From an uncultured Bacillaceae bacterium (GTDB lineage Bacteria > Bacillota > Bacilli > Bacillales > Bacillaceae_L), in contig CANMHG010000001.1 of NCBI GenBank assembly GCA_947497585.1, forward strand, positions 186,001 to 250,000: a stretch of DNA of 64,000 nucleotides. The letters are read 5' to 3'. The position numbers were made by a program, and so were the translations under genes. Within the stretch, counting starts at the first letter, position 1; every line of letters starts with the position of its first letter. Below the pieces are notes generated by a model, which saw nothing but the letters and a program-made list of their open reading frames with translations, made no database searches and was not told the DNA's origin. Shown in pieces: positions 25,182-32,733 of the stretch.

Positions 25182-25958
25182 ATGCATGTATTCGATTTGT
25201 TTAGTTTAAAAGGAAAAACAGCCATTGTTACTGGAGGTGGTAGAGGACTAGGAGAACAAATCGCAGTTGGATTTGCAGAAGCGGGGGCAAATGTCGTTGT
25301 ATGCTCACGTAAACTAGAAGCATGTCAAGAAGTGAGTGATAGATTACTAGAATTAGGTGTCAAATCTTTAGCACTTCAGTGTGACGTTACAAATCCTGAA
25401 GATGTTCAAAAAGTTGTAGATGAAACAGTAAAAGAGTTTGGTTCGATTGATATCTTAGTTAATAACAGTGGTGCTACTTGGTCATCACCTGTTACTGAAA
25501 TGCCTTTAGAGGCATGGAATAAAGTGATGGATGTAAATATTACGGGGTTATTCTTAATGAGCCAAGCTGTAGGGAGAATTATGATTGAGCAAAAAAAGGG
25601 TGGGAAAATCATAAATATTGCATCAGTCGCAGGATTAGGTGGTACAGACCCTAGATTTATGGACACGATTGCCTATAACACTAGTAAAGGAGCAGTTATC
25701 ACATTTACAAAGGACTTAGCGGTGAAATGGGGTCAGCATAATATTCATGTAAATGCAATTGCACCTGGTTTCTTTCCAACAAAAATGTCAAAAGTACTTA
25801 TTGAGCGTGGAAAGGATCATATCTTAGCAACTACCCCATTGAAAAAGTTTGGGTCTGATCAAGATTTAAAGGGAGTTGCCTTATTTCTAGCATCAAATGC
25901 TTCAAACTTTGTTACTGGAGATACGTTAGTTGTTGATGGTGGAACACATGCTATGTAA
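25182..25958 (+). CDS. SDR oxidoreductase, probable hydroxyacyl-CoA dehydrogenase role
   Basis: A 258-residue classical SDR: TGGGRGLGEQ, NNSGA, catalytic Ser in NIASVAG and YNTSK, and a VDGGTHAM end. Given its place between an acyl-CoA dehydrogenase and a thiolase it probably oxidises a 3-hydroxyacyl-CoA or reduces a keto group on the substrate; this is inferred from context. An in-frame TTG at 25176 is only 4 bases from AGGAG, so the ATG at 25182 is preferred. Gap to the previous gene about 20 bases. Confidence 0.88.
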   Translation: MHVFDLFSLKGKTAIVTGGGRGLGEQIAVGFAEAGANVVVCSRKLEACQEVSDRLLELGVKSLALQCDVTNPEDVQKVVDETVKEFGSIDILVNNSGATWSSPVTEMPLEAWNKVMDVNITGLFLMSQAVGRIMIEQKKGGKIINIASVAGLGGTDPRFMDTIAYNTSKGAVITFTKDLAVKWGQHNIHVNAIAPGFFPTKMSKVLIERGKDHILATTPLKKFGSDQDLKGVALFLASNASNFVTGDTLVVDGGTHAM

Positions 25959-25997
25959 ATACACTTTTTATATTTAAAAGATGTAGGAGGGATCCAT

Positions 25998-27170
25998 TTG
26001 AACAGGGATGCGGTAATTGTTTCAGCGGTTCGCACGGCAATTGCAAAGCAAGGGGGGGCCTTGTCACCATTAGACGCACATCATTATGGTGCCATTGTGA
26101 TTAAGGAAGCAATGAAACGAGCGACGATCACAGCCGAAATGGTAGATGATGTAATTTTAGGGAATGTGTTAAGTGGTGGGGGAAATATTGCCCGACTAAC
26201 GGCACTACAGACAGGTCTCTCACTTGAAATACCGGGTATAACAATTGATAGGCAATGTGGGTCAGGCATTAATGCTGTTATTTTAGCGGCCCAAGCAATT
26301 CGTGCTGGGGATGGAGATATCTACATAGCGGGTGGAACCGAGAGTATGACCAGAGCACCTTACTTAATGGACCGACCAAGTAAACCATTTAGTGTGACGC
26401 CTCCTACATTTAGAAGACTACGTCTATCTCCTAAAGAAATTGGTGATCCACCAATGGGCATTACTGCCGAAACACTAGCGGAAAAATATAGTATTTCTAG
26501 GGAAGAACAAGATATGTACTCCTATAATAGCCAACAGAGGATGGCTAGGGCTATGAAAGAAAATCTATTCGAAGATCAAATTGTACCTATTCCAATTCCA
26601 ATACGTAGAGGAGAGTCAATTCCTTTCAAGGTGGATGAGCATCCTCGCCCTGAAACAACATTAGACTCTCTAGCTAAGCTTAAACCGGCTTTTCTAGATG
26701 AAGGAACTGTGACTGCAGGAAGTAGTTCGGGACTCAATGATGCGGCATCAGCTTTAGTTGTCATGTCAAGGGAAAGAGCAGAAAACCTTGGCTTAGAACC
26801 TATGGCAACCATTAGAGAATACGCAGTGGCTGGAGTCCCACCTTCAATTATGGGAATAGGACCTGTACCTGCTATTAGGAAAGTACTTGAGAAATCAGGA
26901 CTAACTTTAGAGCAAATTGGGCTTATTGAGTTAAATGAAGCATTTGCTGCACAAGTTATTGCGTGTGATCGCGAATTGAACTTTGACCATAACAAGCTAA
27001 ATGTTAATGGTGGAGCAATTGCTCATGGACATCCACTCGGTGCGACAGGTGGAATTCTATTGACAAAAGCATTATATGAGTTAAAACGTCGAAATGAAAA
27101 ATATGCAATCATTTCTGCGTGTATTGGAGGAGGACAAGGGATTGCAGCCATCATAGAAAGGGGGGCGTAA
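25998..27170 (+). CDS. Thiolase (acetyl-CoA acyltransferase)
   Basis: A 390-residue thiolase: nucleophilic Cys in DRQCGSG, the NEAFAAQ block, the GGAIAHGHPLGATG His motif, and the second Cys in SACIGGGQG. It should cleave 3-oxoacyl-CoA to acetyl- or propionyl-CoA and a shortened acyl-CoA, the last step of beta-oxidation. Start TTG after AGGAGGG. The next gene follows after one base, so the operon continues. Confidence 0.95.
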   Translation: MNRDAVIVSAVRTAIAKQGGALSPLDAHHYGAIVIKEAMKRATITAEMVDDVILGNVLSGGGNIARLTALQTGLSLEIPGITIDRQCGSGINAVILAAQAIRAGDGDIYIAGGTESMTRAPYLMDRPSKPFSVTPPTFRRLRLSPKEIGDPPMGITAETLAEKYSISREEQDMYSYNSQQRMARAMKENLFEDQIVPIPIPIRRGESIPFKVDEHPRPETTLDSLAKLKPAFLDEGTVTAGSSSGLNDAASALVVMSRERAENLGLEPMATIREYAVAGVPPSIMGIGPVPAIRKVLEKSGLTLEQIGLIELNEAFAAQVIACDRELNFDHNKLNVNGGAIAHGHPLGATGGILLTKALYELKRRNEKYAIISACIGGGQGIAAIIERGA

Positions 27171-27171
27171 G

Positions 27172-27924
27172 ATGAAGTTAAAAAACAAGGTCGCTATTAT
27201 CACTGGTGGAGGTGGAGGGATTGGAAGGGCAACAGCCTTTCTGTTTGCAAAAGAAGGTGCCGAAGTTGTTGTCTCTGATGTAAATGAGGAATCAGGCCAA
27301 GAAACTGTAAATCGTATCCTAGAAGAAGGAGGACGAAGTGCATTCTATAAGTCAAATGTTGCTGAGCCCACAGAGGTTAAGAGTTTAGTAGCTTTTACTG
27401 CTTCAACTTTTGGTGGGGTTGATATTCTCTTTAATAATGCTGGTATTGGTAACTCAGAGCTCAAGATTGAGGACCTATCTGTTGAAGAATGGGATCTAGT
27501 CCTAGATATAAACTTAAAAGGTGTATTTTTAGGAATTAAATATGTTATCCCGGAAATGAGAAAACGAGGTGGCGGTTCTATTATAAATACTTCTAGTTTG
27601 CTAGGATTTAAAGGTAAAAAGTATATGGCACCATACAATGCATCAAAAGGAGGAGTCAGTTTACTTACTCAAAATGCTGCTTTGGAATATGGAAAGGAGA
27701 ATATTCGAGTAAATGCAGTTGCACCAGGTGTCATTGACACACCTATCATTGATGGCTGGAAAAATGATGAACGTAAGTGGCCGTTTATCTCCAGAGCCAA
27801 TGCGCTTGGTAGGATTGGTTCACCTGATGAGGTTGCAACAGCAGTGCTTTTTCTAGCATCCTCTGATGCATCTTTTATTACTGGTTCAACAATTCATGTT
27901 GATGGTGGAGGCCTTACCTTTTAA
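27172..27924 (+). CDS. SDR oxidoreductase
   Basis: A 250-residue classical SDR: TGGGGGIGRA, NNAGIG, SSLLG and YNASK, and VDGGG at the end. It starts one base after the thiolase stop with AAGGGGGG as ribosome site, so it is in the same operon. Likely a 3-hydroxyacyl-CoA dehydrogenase or alcohol dehydrogenase acting on the same substrate as its neighbours; not decidable from sequence. Confidence 0.88.
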   Translation: MKLKNKVAIITGGGGGIGRATAFLFAKEGAEVVVSDVNEESGQETVNRILEEGGRSAFYKSNVAEPTEVKSLVAFTASTFGGVDILFNNAGIGNSELKIEDLSVEEWDLVLDINLKGVFLGIKYVIPEMRKRGGGSIINTSSLLGFKGKKYMAPYNASKGGVSLLTQNAALEYGKENIRVNAVAPGVIDTPIIDGWKNDERKWPFISRANALGRIGSPDEVATAVLFLASSDASFITGSTIHVDGGGLTF

Positions 27925-28016
27925 GTATTTTGTACAATCTTAGGTCTTAAATTGTATTTAAGTAATATCTATTAATAAGATTCTATTATCTTTTATTATA
28001 AAATGGAGGCGTTTAC

Positions 28017-29630
28017 ATGACTGAAAAATCTTGGTTAAAGCACTATCCTGAAGGTATTCAAAGAGAGCTTGAGATTCCTAATATTCCCGTCCAACAAATG
28101 CTCCTAGATTCTACAGCTAAGTATCCTCAAAATGAAGCTATCATTTTCTATCACAAAAGAATGACATATACAGAGCTAACAGGATTATCTCGTGCATTTA
28201 CATCTGCATTACAAGCAAATGGTGTACAAAAAGGAGACCGTGTAGCAGTGATGCTACCAAATTGCCCGCAATATGTTATAAGCTATTTTGGTACTCTTAT
28301 GGCAGGCGGTATCATTACCCAGGTAAATCCAATGCTTGTAGATAGAGAACTACAATATATTCTCCAGGATTCTGGTGCGGAGACAATTGTTATTTTGGAT
28401 TCATTGTATCCACGCTTAAAGTCCATTCAGGATCAGACCAATGTGAAAAATGTTATTGTTGTCAGCCTACAACCTTCTGAGACTAGCTTTACACCTGACC
28501 GCTCTTTTGAGGAGTTCATGCAAACTGCAACCGGAAATATTGATCCTGTTACTACTGACCCAGTTAATGACATTGCTGTATTACAGTATACAGGTGGAAC
28601 AACAGGTCGTTCAAAAGGTGCAATGCTAACTCACCGTAACTTAGTTGCAAATGTTGTTCAGTCTTATGAATTCTTCAAACAGGATATTAACCTTGGTCAG
28701 GATAAGTGCTTAACTGTTATTCCGCTTTTCCACGTGTTTGGGATGACTTCTGGGATGAATTTATCAATTTTCTGCGGATCTAGTAACGTGTTATTACCTA
28801 GATTTGATTTAGAAGAAATGCTTCAAACGATTAAAAGGGAGCAGCCAACTACATTCCCAGGAGTACCAACAATGTATGTTGCCTTAACAAACCATCCTAA
28901 AGCAGAGGAATATGGAATTGATAGTATAAGAGTTTGTAATAGTGGAAGTGCACCGATGCCTGTTGAACTTATGAAAGAGTTTGAGGTAAAGACGGGAGCT
29001 AAGGTACTTGAAGGGTACGGGTTATCAGAAGCTGCTCCAACTACTCATTGTAATCCGATGTTTGCTGAAAGAAAACCTGGTAGTGTAGGTATTGGTTTCC
29101 CTTCAACAGATTATAGGATTGTCGACTTAGCAACTGGTACGTTAGAGGTTCCAGCAGGTGAGTTAGGAGAAGTCATCATTAAGGGACCTCAGGTTATGAA
29201 AGGTTATTGGAATATGCCTGAAGAAACTGCCAACACATTACGTGATGGTTGGCTATATACAGGTGATATTGCACGAATGGATGAAGACGGCTTCCTATAC
29301 ATCGTTGACCGTAAAAAGGATATGATTATTGCAAGTGGATACAATGTCTATCCCCGTGATGTTGAGGAAGTATTATACCAACATTCATCTGTCCAAGAGG
29401 CTGTTGTCATCGGTGTTCCTGATAGCTATCGTGGCGAAACGGTTAAAGCAGTGATTGTTCTAAAAGCAGGTAAGGAAGCGAATCAAGAAGAGATTTTTCA
29501 ATATTGTAAAGATAATATGGCTTCCTATAGAGTCCCTACCATCATCGAATTCCGAGAACAACTACCTAAGACTAGCGTTGGTAAAATCCTTCGCAGAGCC
29601 CTACGAGATGAGGTTAATGCAGTAAAGTAG
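28017..29630 (+). CDS. Long-chain fatty acid-CoA ligase (FadD/LcfA type)
   Basis: A 537-residue AMP-forming acyl-CoA synthetase: the P-loop-like YTGGTTGRSKGAMLTH, the EGYGLSEAAP block, YTGDIAR, the hinge DRKKDMIIASGYNVYP, and the catalytic Lys in PKTSVGKILRR. It activates a carboxylic acid with ATP and CoA, and so provides the entry step for the cluster. Start ATG after TGGAGG. The 92-base gap before it may carry its own promoter, but no operator copy was seen there. Confidence 0.94.
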   Translation: MTEKSWLKHYPEGIQRELEIPNIPVQQMLLDSTAKYPQNEAIIFYHKRMTYTELTGLSRAFTSALQANGVQKGDRVAVMLPNCPQYVISYFGTLMAGGIITQVNPMLVDRELQYILQDSGAETIVILDSLYPRLKSIQDQTNVKNVIVVSLQPSETSFTPDRSFEEFMQTATGNIDPVTTDPVNDIAVLQYTGGTTGRSKGAMLTHRNLVANVVQSYEFFKQDINLGQDKCLTVIPLFHVFGMTSGMNLSIFCGSSNVLLPRFDLEEMLQTIKREQPTTFPGVPTMYVALTNHPKAEEYGIDSIRVCNSGSAPMPVELMKEFEVKTGAKVLEGYGLSEAAPTTHCNPMFAERKPGSVGIGFPSTDYRIVDLATGTLEVPAGELGEVIIKGPQVMKGYWNMPEETANTLRDGWLYTGDIARMDEDGFLYIVDRKKDMIIASGYNVYPRDVEEVLYQHSSVQEAVVIGVPDSYRGETVKAVIVLKAGKEANQEEIFQYCKDNMASYRVPTIIEFREQLPKTSVGKILRRALRDEVNAVK

Positions 29631-29643
29631 GGTGGCTTTGCAA

Positions 29644-29668
29644 GTAGGCTACCACTTAGGTAGCCTAC
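29644..29668 (+). terminator. Strong hairpin after the acyl-CoA ligase
   Basis: Perfect 10-bp stem GTAGGCTACC / GGTAGCCTAC with a 5-nt loop; the downstream T-tract is poor (ACTATTATT), so termination is probable but not certain. Confidence 0.6.
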
Positions 29669-29760
29669 ACTATTATTCATAAATTGTCTTTTTTTACCGA
29701 ATGAGGAGTTGAAGATATGCTATAATTTTGATGGATAACTATAGATTGTGAGGCTATGTC

Positions 29761-30324
29761 ATGAAGGAAAGAATAACAGAGCAAAGTAAGGCATTATTTG
29801 AGAAAAAAGGATTCACCGAAACGTCCATTCAAGATATTGTTGACGCACTTGGCGTGACAAAGGGAACCTTCTACTATTATTTCTCTAGTAAAGAAGAACT
29901 CCTAATGGATATTCATATCCGCTATATTGAAAATTTACTATCATTGCAAGACAAAATCCTTTCAGATGAGACGAAGGACTGTAAAACTAAGCTTTATGAT
30001 ATGGTTTTCATGCTCATCCATATTATTGAGGAACAAGGAGCTAGTGCTAGAGTATTTTTTCGCGAACTACGTAATTTAAATGACGATCATCTTGCACAGG
30101 TATTGCCAAAGCGTGATCAATTTAGACTGAATCTACAATCCTTACTAGAGCAAGGAAAAGATAATGGAGAGTTTCGAAAAGACCTAGAAGTGGGCATTGC
30201 GACGTTTGGGATTCTAGGAATTACTAACTGGAGTTATAACTGGTATAACCCAAAAGGAACTCTAAAAGATCATGAAGTAGCTAAAATTTTTGTTGAAATG
30301 ATATTAAATGGAATTGAAGCGTAA
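29761..30324 (+). CDS. TetR/AcrR-family regulator of the acyl-CoA cluster
   Basis: A 187-residue TetR repressor: N-terminal HTH (TSIQDIVDALGVTKGTFYYY, then FSSKEELL) and a ligand domain ending with GITNWSYNWYNPKG, the form seen in KstR2/FadR-like regulators that bind acyl-CoA thioesters. It sits between the two operons that carry the shared palindromic operator (23901 and 30421), so it is the likely repressor of both, released by an acyl-CoA intermediate. Start ATG with GTGAGG; no copy of the operator was found before its own gene. Confidence 0.9.
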   Translation: MKERITEQSKALFEKKGFTETSIQDIVDALGVTKGTFYYYFSSKEELLMDIHIRYIENLLSLQDKILSDETKDCKTKLYDMVFMLIHIIEEQGASARVFFRELRNLNDDHLAQVLPKRDQFRLNLQSLLEQGKDNGEFRKDLEVGIATFGILGITNWSYNWYNPKGTLKDHEVAKIFVEMILNGIEA

Positions 30325-30394
30325 TGTATTAAATAAAATGTAGGGAATCTCATAAAAAATGCAGGGATTCTCTTAGTACATATAGAATTATCTG

Positions 30395-30400
30395 TATAAT
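30395..30400 (+). promoter_or_regulatory. Consensus -10 of the second acyl-CoA operon
   Basis: TATAAT with no good -35 at 16-18 bases upstream (best TTAGTA). The predicted start near 30407 places the operator a little downstream, as in operon 1. Confidence 0.5.
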
Positions 30401-30420
30401 CTAAATTTTTTTACTTTTAA

Positions 30421-30438
30421 CATACTGACTGGTTAGTA
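30421..30438 (+). promoter_or_regulatory. Probable TetR operator, copy 2
   Basis: CATACTGACTGGTTAGTA; TACTnACnnGTnAGTA is a 16-base palindrome. It matches copy 1 at 23901 in sequence and in position relative to the promoter. Confidence 0.65.
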
Positions 30439-30462
30439 AAAACATGAATGGAGTGTTAATAC

Positions 30463-30870
30463 TTGAACCATATAACAAAAATTAAGGTTCGTTTTGGTGA
30501 AACAGATGCTTTAGGACATATAAATAACGCTAGTTACTTCGCATACCTAGAAGATGCACGTATAGGTTTCTTTGAATCCATTGGATGTCGTATGAGCACA
30601 ACATCCTGGAACTTTATATTAGCTTCAACTAAGTGTGACTTCATTGGTCAAGGCTATTTTAATCAGGTGTTACGGATAACAACAACAGTAACACGGATTG
30701 GAAATAAGAGCTTTCAGTTAGAACACGAGATTTTTGATGATCAAACGGATAGATTGATTGCTCGTGGAAATGCAATCATTGTTTATTTTGATTTTGAGAA
30801 ACAACAAAGTGTAGTCATTCCGGAATTATTAAAGATGGAGCTAGAACGTCATCTTGTATCAAGTTCGTAG
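30463..30870 (+). CDS. Hotdog-fold acyl-CoA thioesterase
   Basis: A 135-residue 4-hydroxybenzoyl-CoA-thioesterase-like protein: the VRFGETDALGHINNASYF block with the Asp of the active site, followed by the usual FIGQGYF and hotdog strands. It hydrolyses acyl-CoA thioesters, perhaps to recover CoA from dead-end products. Start TTG 10 bases after GGAG. It overlaps none but ends 16 bases before the kinase gene. First gene of the second operon, directly after operator copy 2. Confidence 0.88.
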   Translation: MNHITKIKVRFGETDALGHINNASYFAYLEDARIGFFESIGCRMSTTSWNFILASTKCDFIGQGYFNQVLRITTTVTRIGNKSFQLEHEIFDDQTDRLIARGNAIIVYFDFEKQQSVVIPELLKMELERHLVSSS

Positions 30871-30886
30871 AAAGGAGAGAGAACCT

Positions 30887-31957
30887 ATGACAAATAAGTT
30901 AAAAGACACCATTCCTGTTCGTAAAGGGGAAGAGTTAAATAATTCCAGGCTAGAAAGTTTTTTGAGAGACAATATTGAATCTTTACCAATGGGAGAGATC
31001 GAAATTGAACAATTTGGTACTGGTCATTCGAATTTAACTTATCATTTAAAAATTGCTGACTGGACTGCGGTTCTTAGACGTCCTCCACTTGGGCCAGTAG
31101 CACCTAAAGCTCATGATATGAACCGTGAATTTAGAATTTTATCAGAGTTATACCCAGTTTATCAGGCAGCACCAAGACCTTATTTATATTCAGATGATGA
31201 AACTGTCGTAGGTAGTCCTTTCTTTGTTATGGAGAGGAAGAATGGAATTGTGTTAGACACTGAGTTTCCTAGTTACATTACACCTACTAAGGATATTTGT
31301 AGACAGTTATCAAAGATCATGGTTGATGAGCTCGTTAATTTGCATGATATTGATTATACACAGACAGGTTTAATTAACATTAGTCAGCCTGAAGGATTTA
31401 TGGAGCGCCAAGTTCATGGTTGGATTTCTAGGTATGAAAGATCAAAGACCGATGAGATAAGAGAAGTTGAAATGTTAAAAGAATGGATGGTTAAAAATAT
31501 TCCTTTATCCCAAGCGCCAACTGTTATTCATTATGACTATAAGTTGAATAATGCTATGTTTTCAGATGATTTAACTAGAATGGTTGGCTTATTTGATTGG
31601 GAGATGACAACCGTGGGTGATCCTTTGGCGGATTTAGGTGCAGCCATGAGTTATTGGATACAATCCGACGATGATGAAATGTTAAAACGGGGACTTGGAA
31701 AGCCACCTGTTACAGTACAAGAAGGCTTTTATACACGTGATGAATTTGTGGAAGAGTATGCAAAAAAGAGTGGTCGTGATGTTTCAGATATGAATTTCTA
31801 TTTGACATTTGCCTATTTCAAACTTGCCGTGATTTGTCAGCAAATTTATTATCGCTATAAAAAAGGGCAAACAAACGATCAACGATTTGCCAAGTTTAAT
31901 TTTACTGTAAAAAGCTTAATTCAATATGCGCTAGTAGAATCTTCCCGAAATAAATAA
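30887..31957 (+). CDS. APH-fold kinase, ACAD10/11 kinase-half / LvaA type
   Basis: A 356-residue aminoglycoside-phosphotransferase-fold protein. Catalytic loop HYDYKLNNAMF (D, K and N of the family) and metal motif GLFDWEMTTVGDPLADLG are intact. These, with the GTGHSNLTY loop and the PLGPVAPKAHDM segment, match the kinase domain fused to ACAD10/11 and free-standing LvaA-type kinases, which phosphorylate the hydroxyl of 4-hydroxyacyl-CoA. Its dehydrogenase partner is at 23949, under the same operator. The ATG at 30887 has AAGGAGAG; the frame is open farther 5' but without such a site. It is not an antibiotic-resistance gene by context. Confidence 0.9.
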   Translation: MTNKLKDTIPVRKGEELNNSRLESFLRDNIESLPMGEIEIEQFGTGHSNLTYHLKIADWTAVLRRPPLGPVAPKAHDMNREFRILSELYPVYQAAPRPYLYSDDETVVGSPFFVMERKNGIVLDTEFPSYITPTKDICRQLSKIMVDELVNLHDIDYTQTGLINISQPEGFMERQVHGWISRYERSKTDEIREVEMLKEWMVKNIPLSQAPTVIHYDYKLNNAMFSDDLTRMVGLFDWEMTTVGDPLADLGAAMSYWIQSDDDEMLKRGLGKPPVTVQEGFYTRDEFVEEYAKKSGRDVSDMNFYLTFAYFKLAVICQQIYYRYKKGQTNDQRFAKFNFTVKSLIQYALVESSRNK

Positions 31958-31992
31958 AAAGTGGAAACTCAGCAGGTGAAGGAGTGCTTAAA

Positions 31993-32718
31993 ATGCCAAA
32001 GCTCCATCTTCTTATGAGGAAGGAAGAAATAGACTCAATAAAAATGAAAGATAACAAGGTTGCAGTTGTTTTTGATGTGCTACTTGCTACATCGACAATT
32101 ACAGCTGGTTTGCACTTTGGTGCCAGGGAGGTAATCCCGGTGTTAAATGGAGAGGAAGCTCAAAAAGAGGCGGAGCATAGAGACGAGGAAACCTACGTAT
32201 TAGTTGGTGAATATGAAGGGAAAACAATTGAGGGCTTCCTAGATCCCAATCCACTGCAACTAAGAGAAGTCCTAGAAGGTAAATCAATGATTCTTTCCAC
32301 TACGAATGGTACTGTTGCCATTAAAAAAGCTGCTGATGCAAATAGAGTATATATTAGTTCTTTATTAAATGGAAAGGCAGTAGCTAAAAAACTTAATTGT
32401 GAAGTACAGGAAGAGACAGTGGTTGTGATTTGCTCAGGCTCTGGCGGAGAGTTTTGTTTAGAAGACTTCTATGGTGCAGGTTATTTTCTTGATTGCTTGG
32501 TGAGGAATGAAGATAAAGATTGGCAGCTAACAGATGCTGCACAATCAGCTTTACTCTTTTACAAAGGAATGCGTGATAAGTCAAATGAGGTATTACTAAG
32601 TTCACGAGTAGGGAAGTTGCTTGCTAAGTACGGATATGAAGAAGAAGTAAGGTTTGTAGGGAATCATGGGAGTATACCTATCGTTCCGTATCTAGTAAAT
32701 GGCCGAATAGTTATATAA
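31993..32718 (+). CDS. ComB-like 2-phosphosulfolactate phosphatase family protein
   Basis: A 241-residue protein of the ComB family, named for a Mg-dependent phosphatase acting on 2-phosphosulfolactate in coenzyme M synthesis. Family blocks are visible: VFDVLLATSTITAG (usually D-V-L-R-A-T-S-T), GEYEG, NPLQL, LSTTNGT and CSGSGGEFCLED. A Bacillus has no coenzyme M, so the true substrate must differ; a phosphorylated hydroxyacid made by the neighbouring kinase is possible. The ATG at 31993 is 8 bases after GAAGGAG, while the GTG at 31984 overlaps that box. Confidence 0.82.
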   Translation: MPKLHLLMRKEEIDSIKMKDNKVAVVFDVLLATSTITAGLHFGAREVIPVLNGEEAQKEAEHRDEETYVLVGEYEGKTIEGFLDPNPLQLREVLEGKSMILSTTNGTVAIKKAADANRVYISSLLNGKAVAKKLNCEVQEETVVVICSGSGGEFCLEDFYGAGYFLDCLVRNEDKDWQLTDAAQSALLFYKGMRDKSNEVLLSSRVGKLLAKYGYEEEVRFVGNHGSIPIVPYLVNGRIVI

Positions 32719-32733
32719 GGAGGTACATACAAA

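Noticed and set aside
30887..31957. Aminoglycoside phosphotransferase (resistance gene)
   Set aside because: The sequence follows the ACAD10/11 kinase branch and the gene sits within an acyl-CoA operon.
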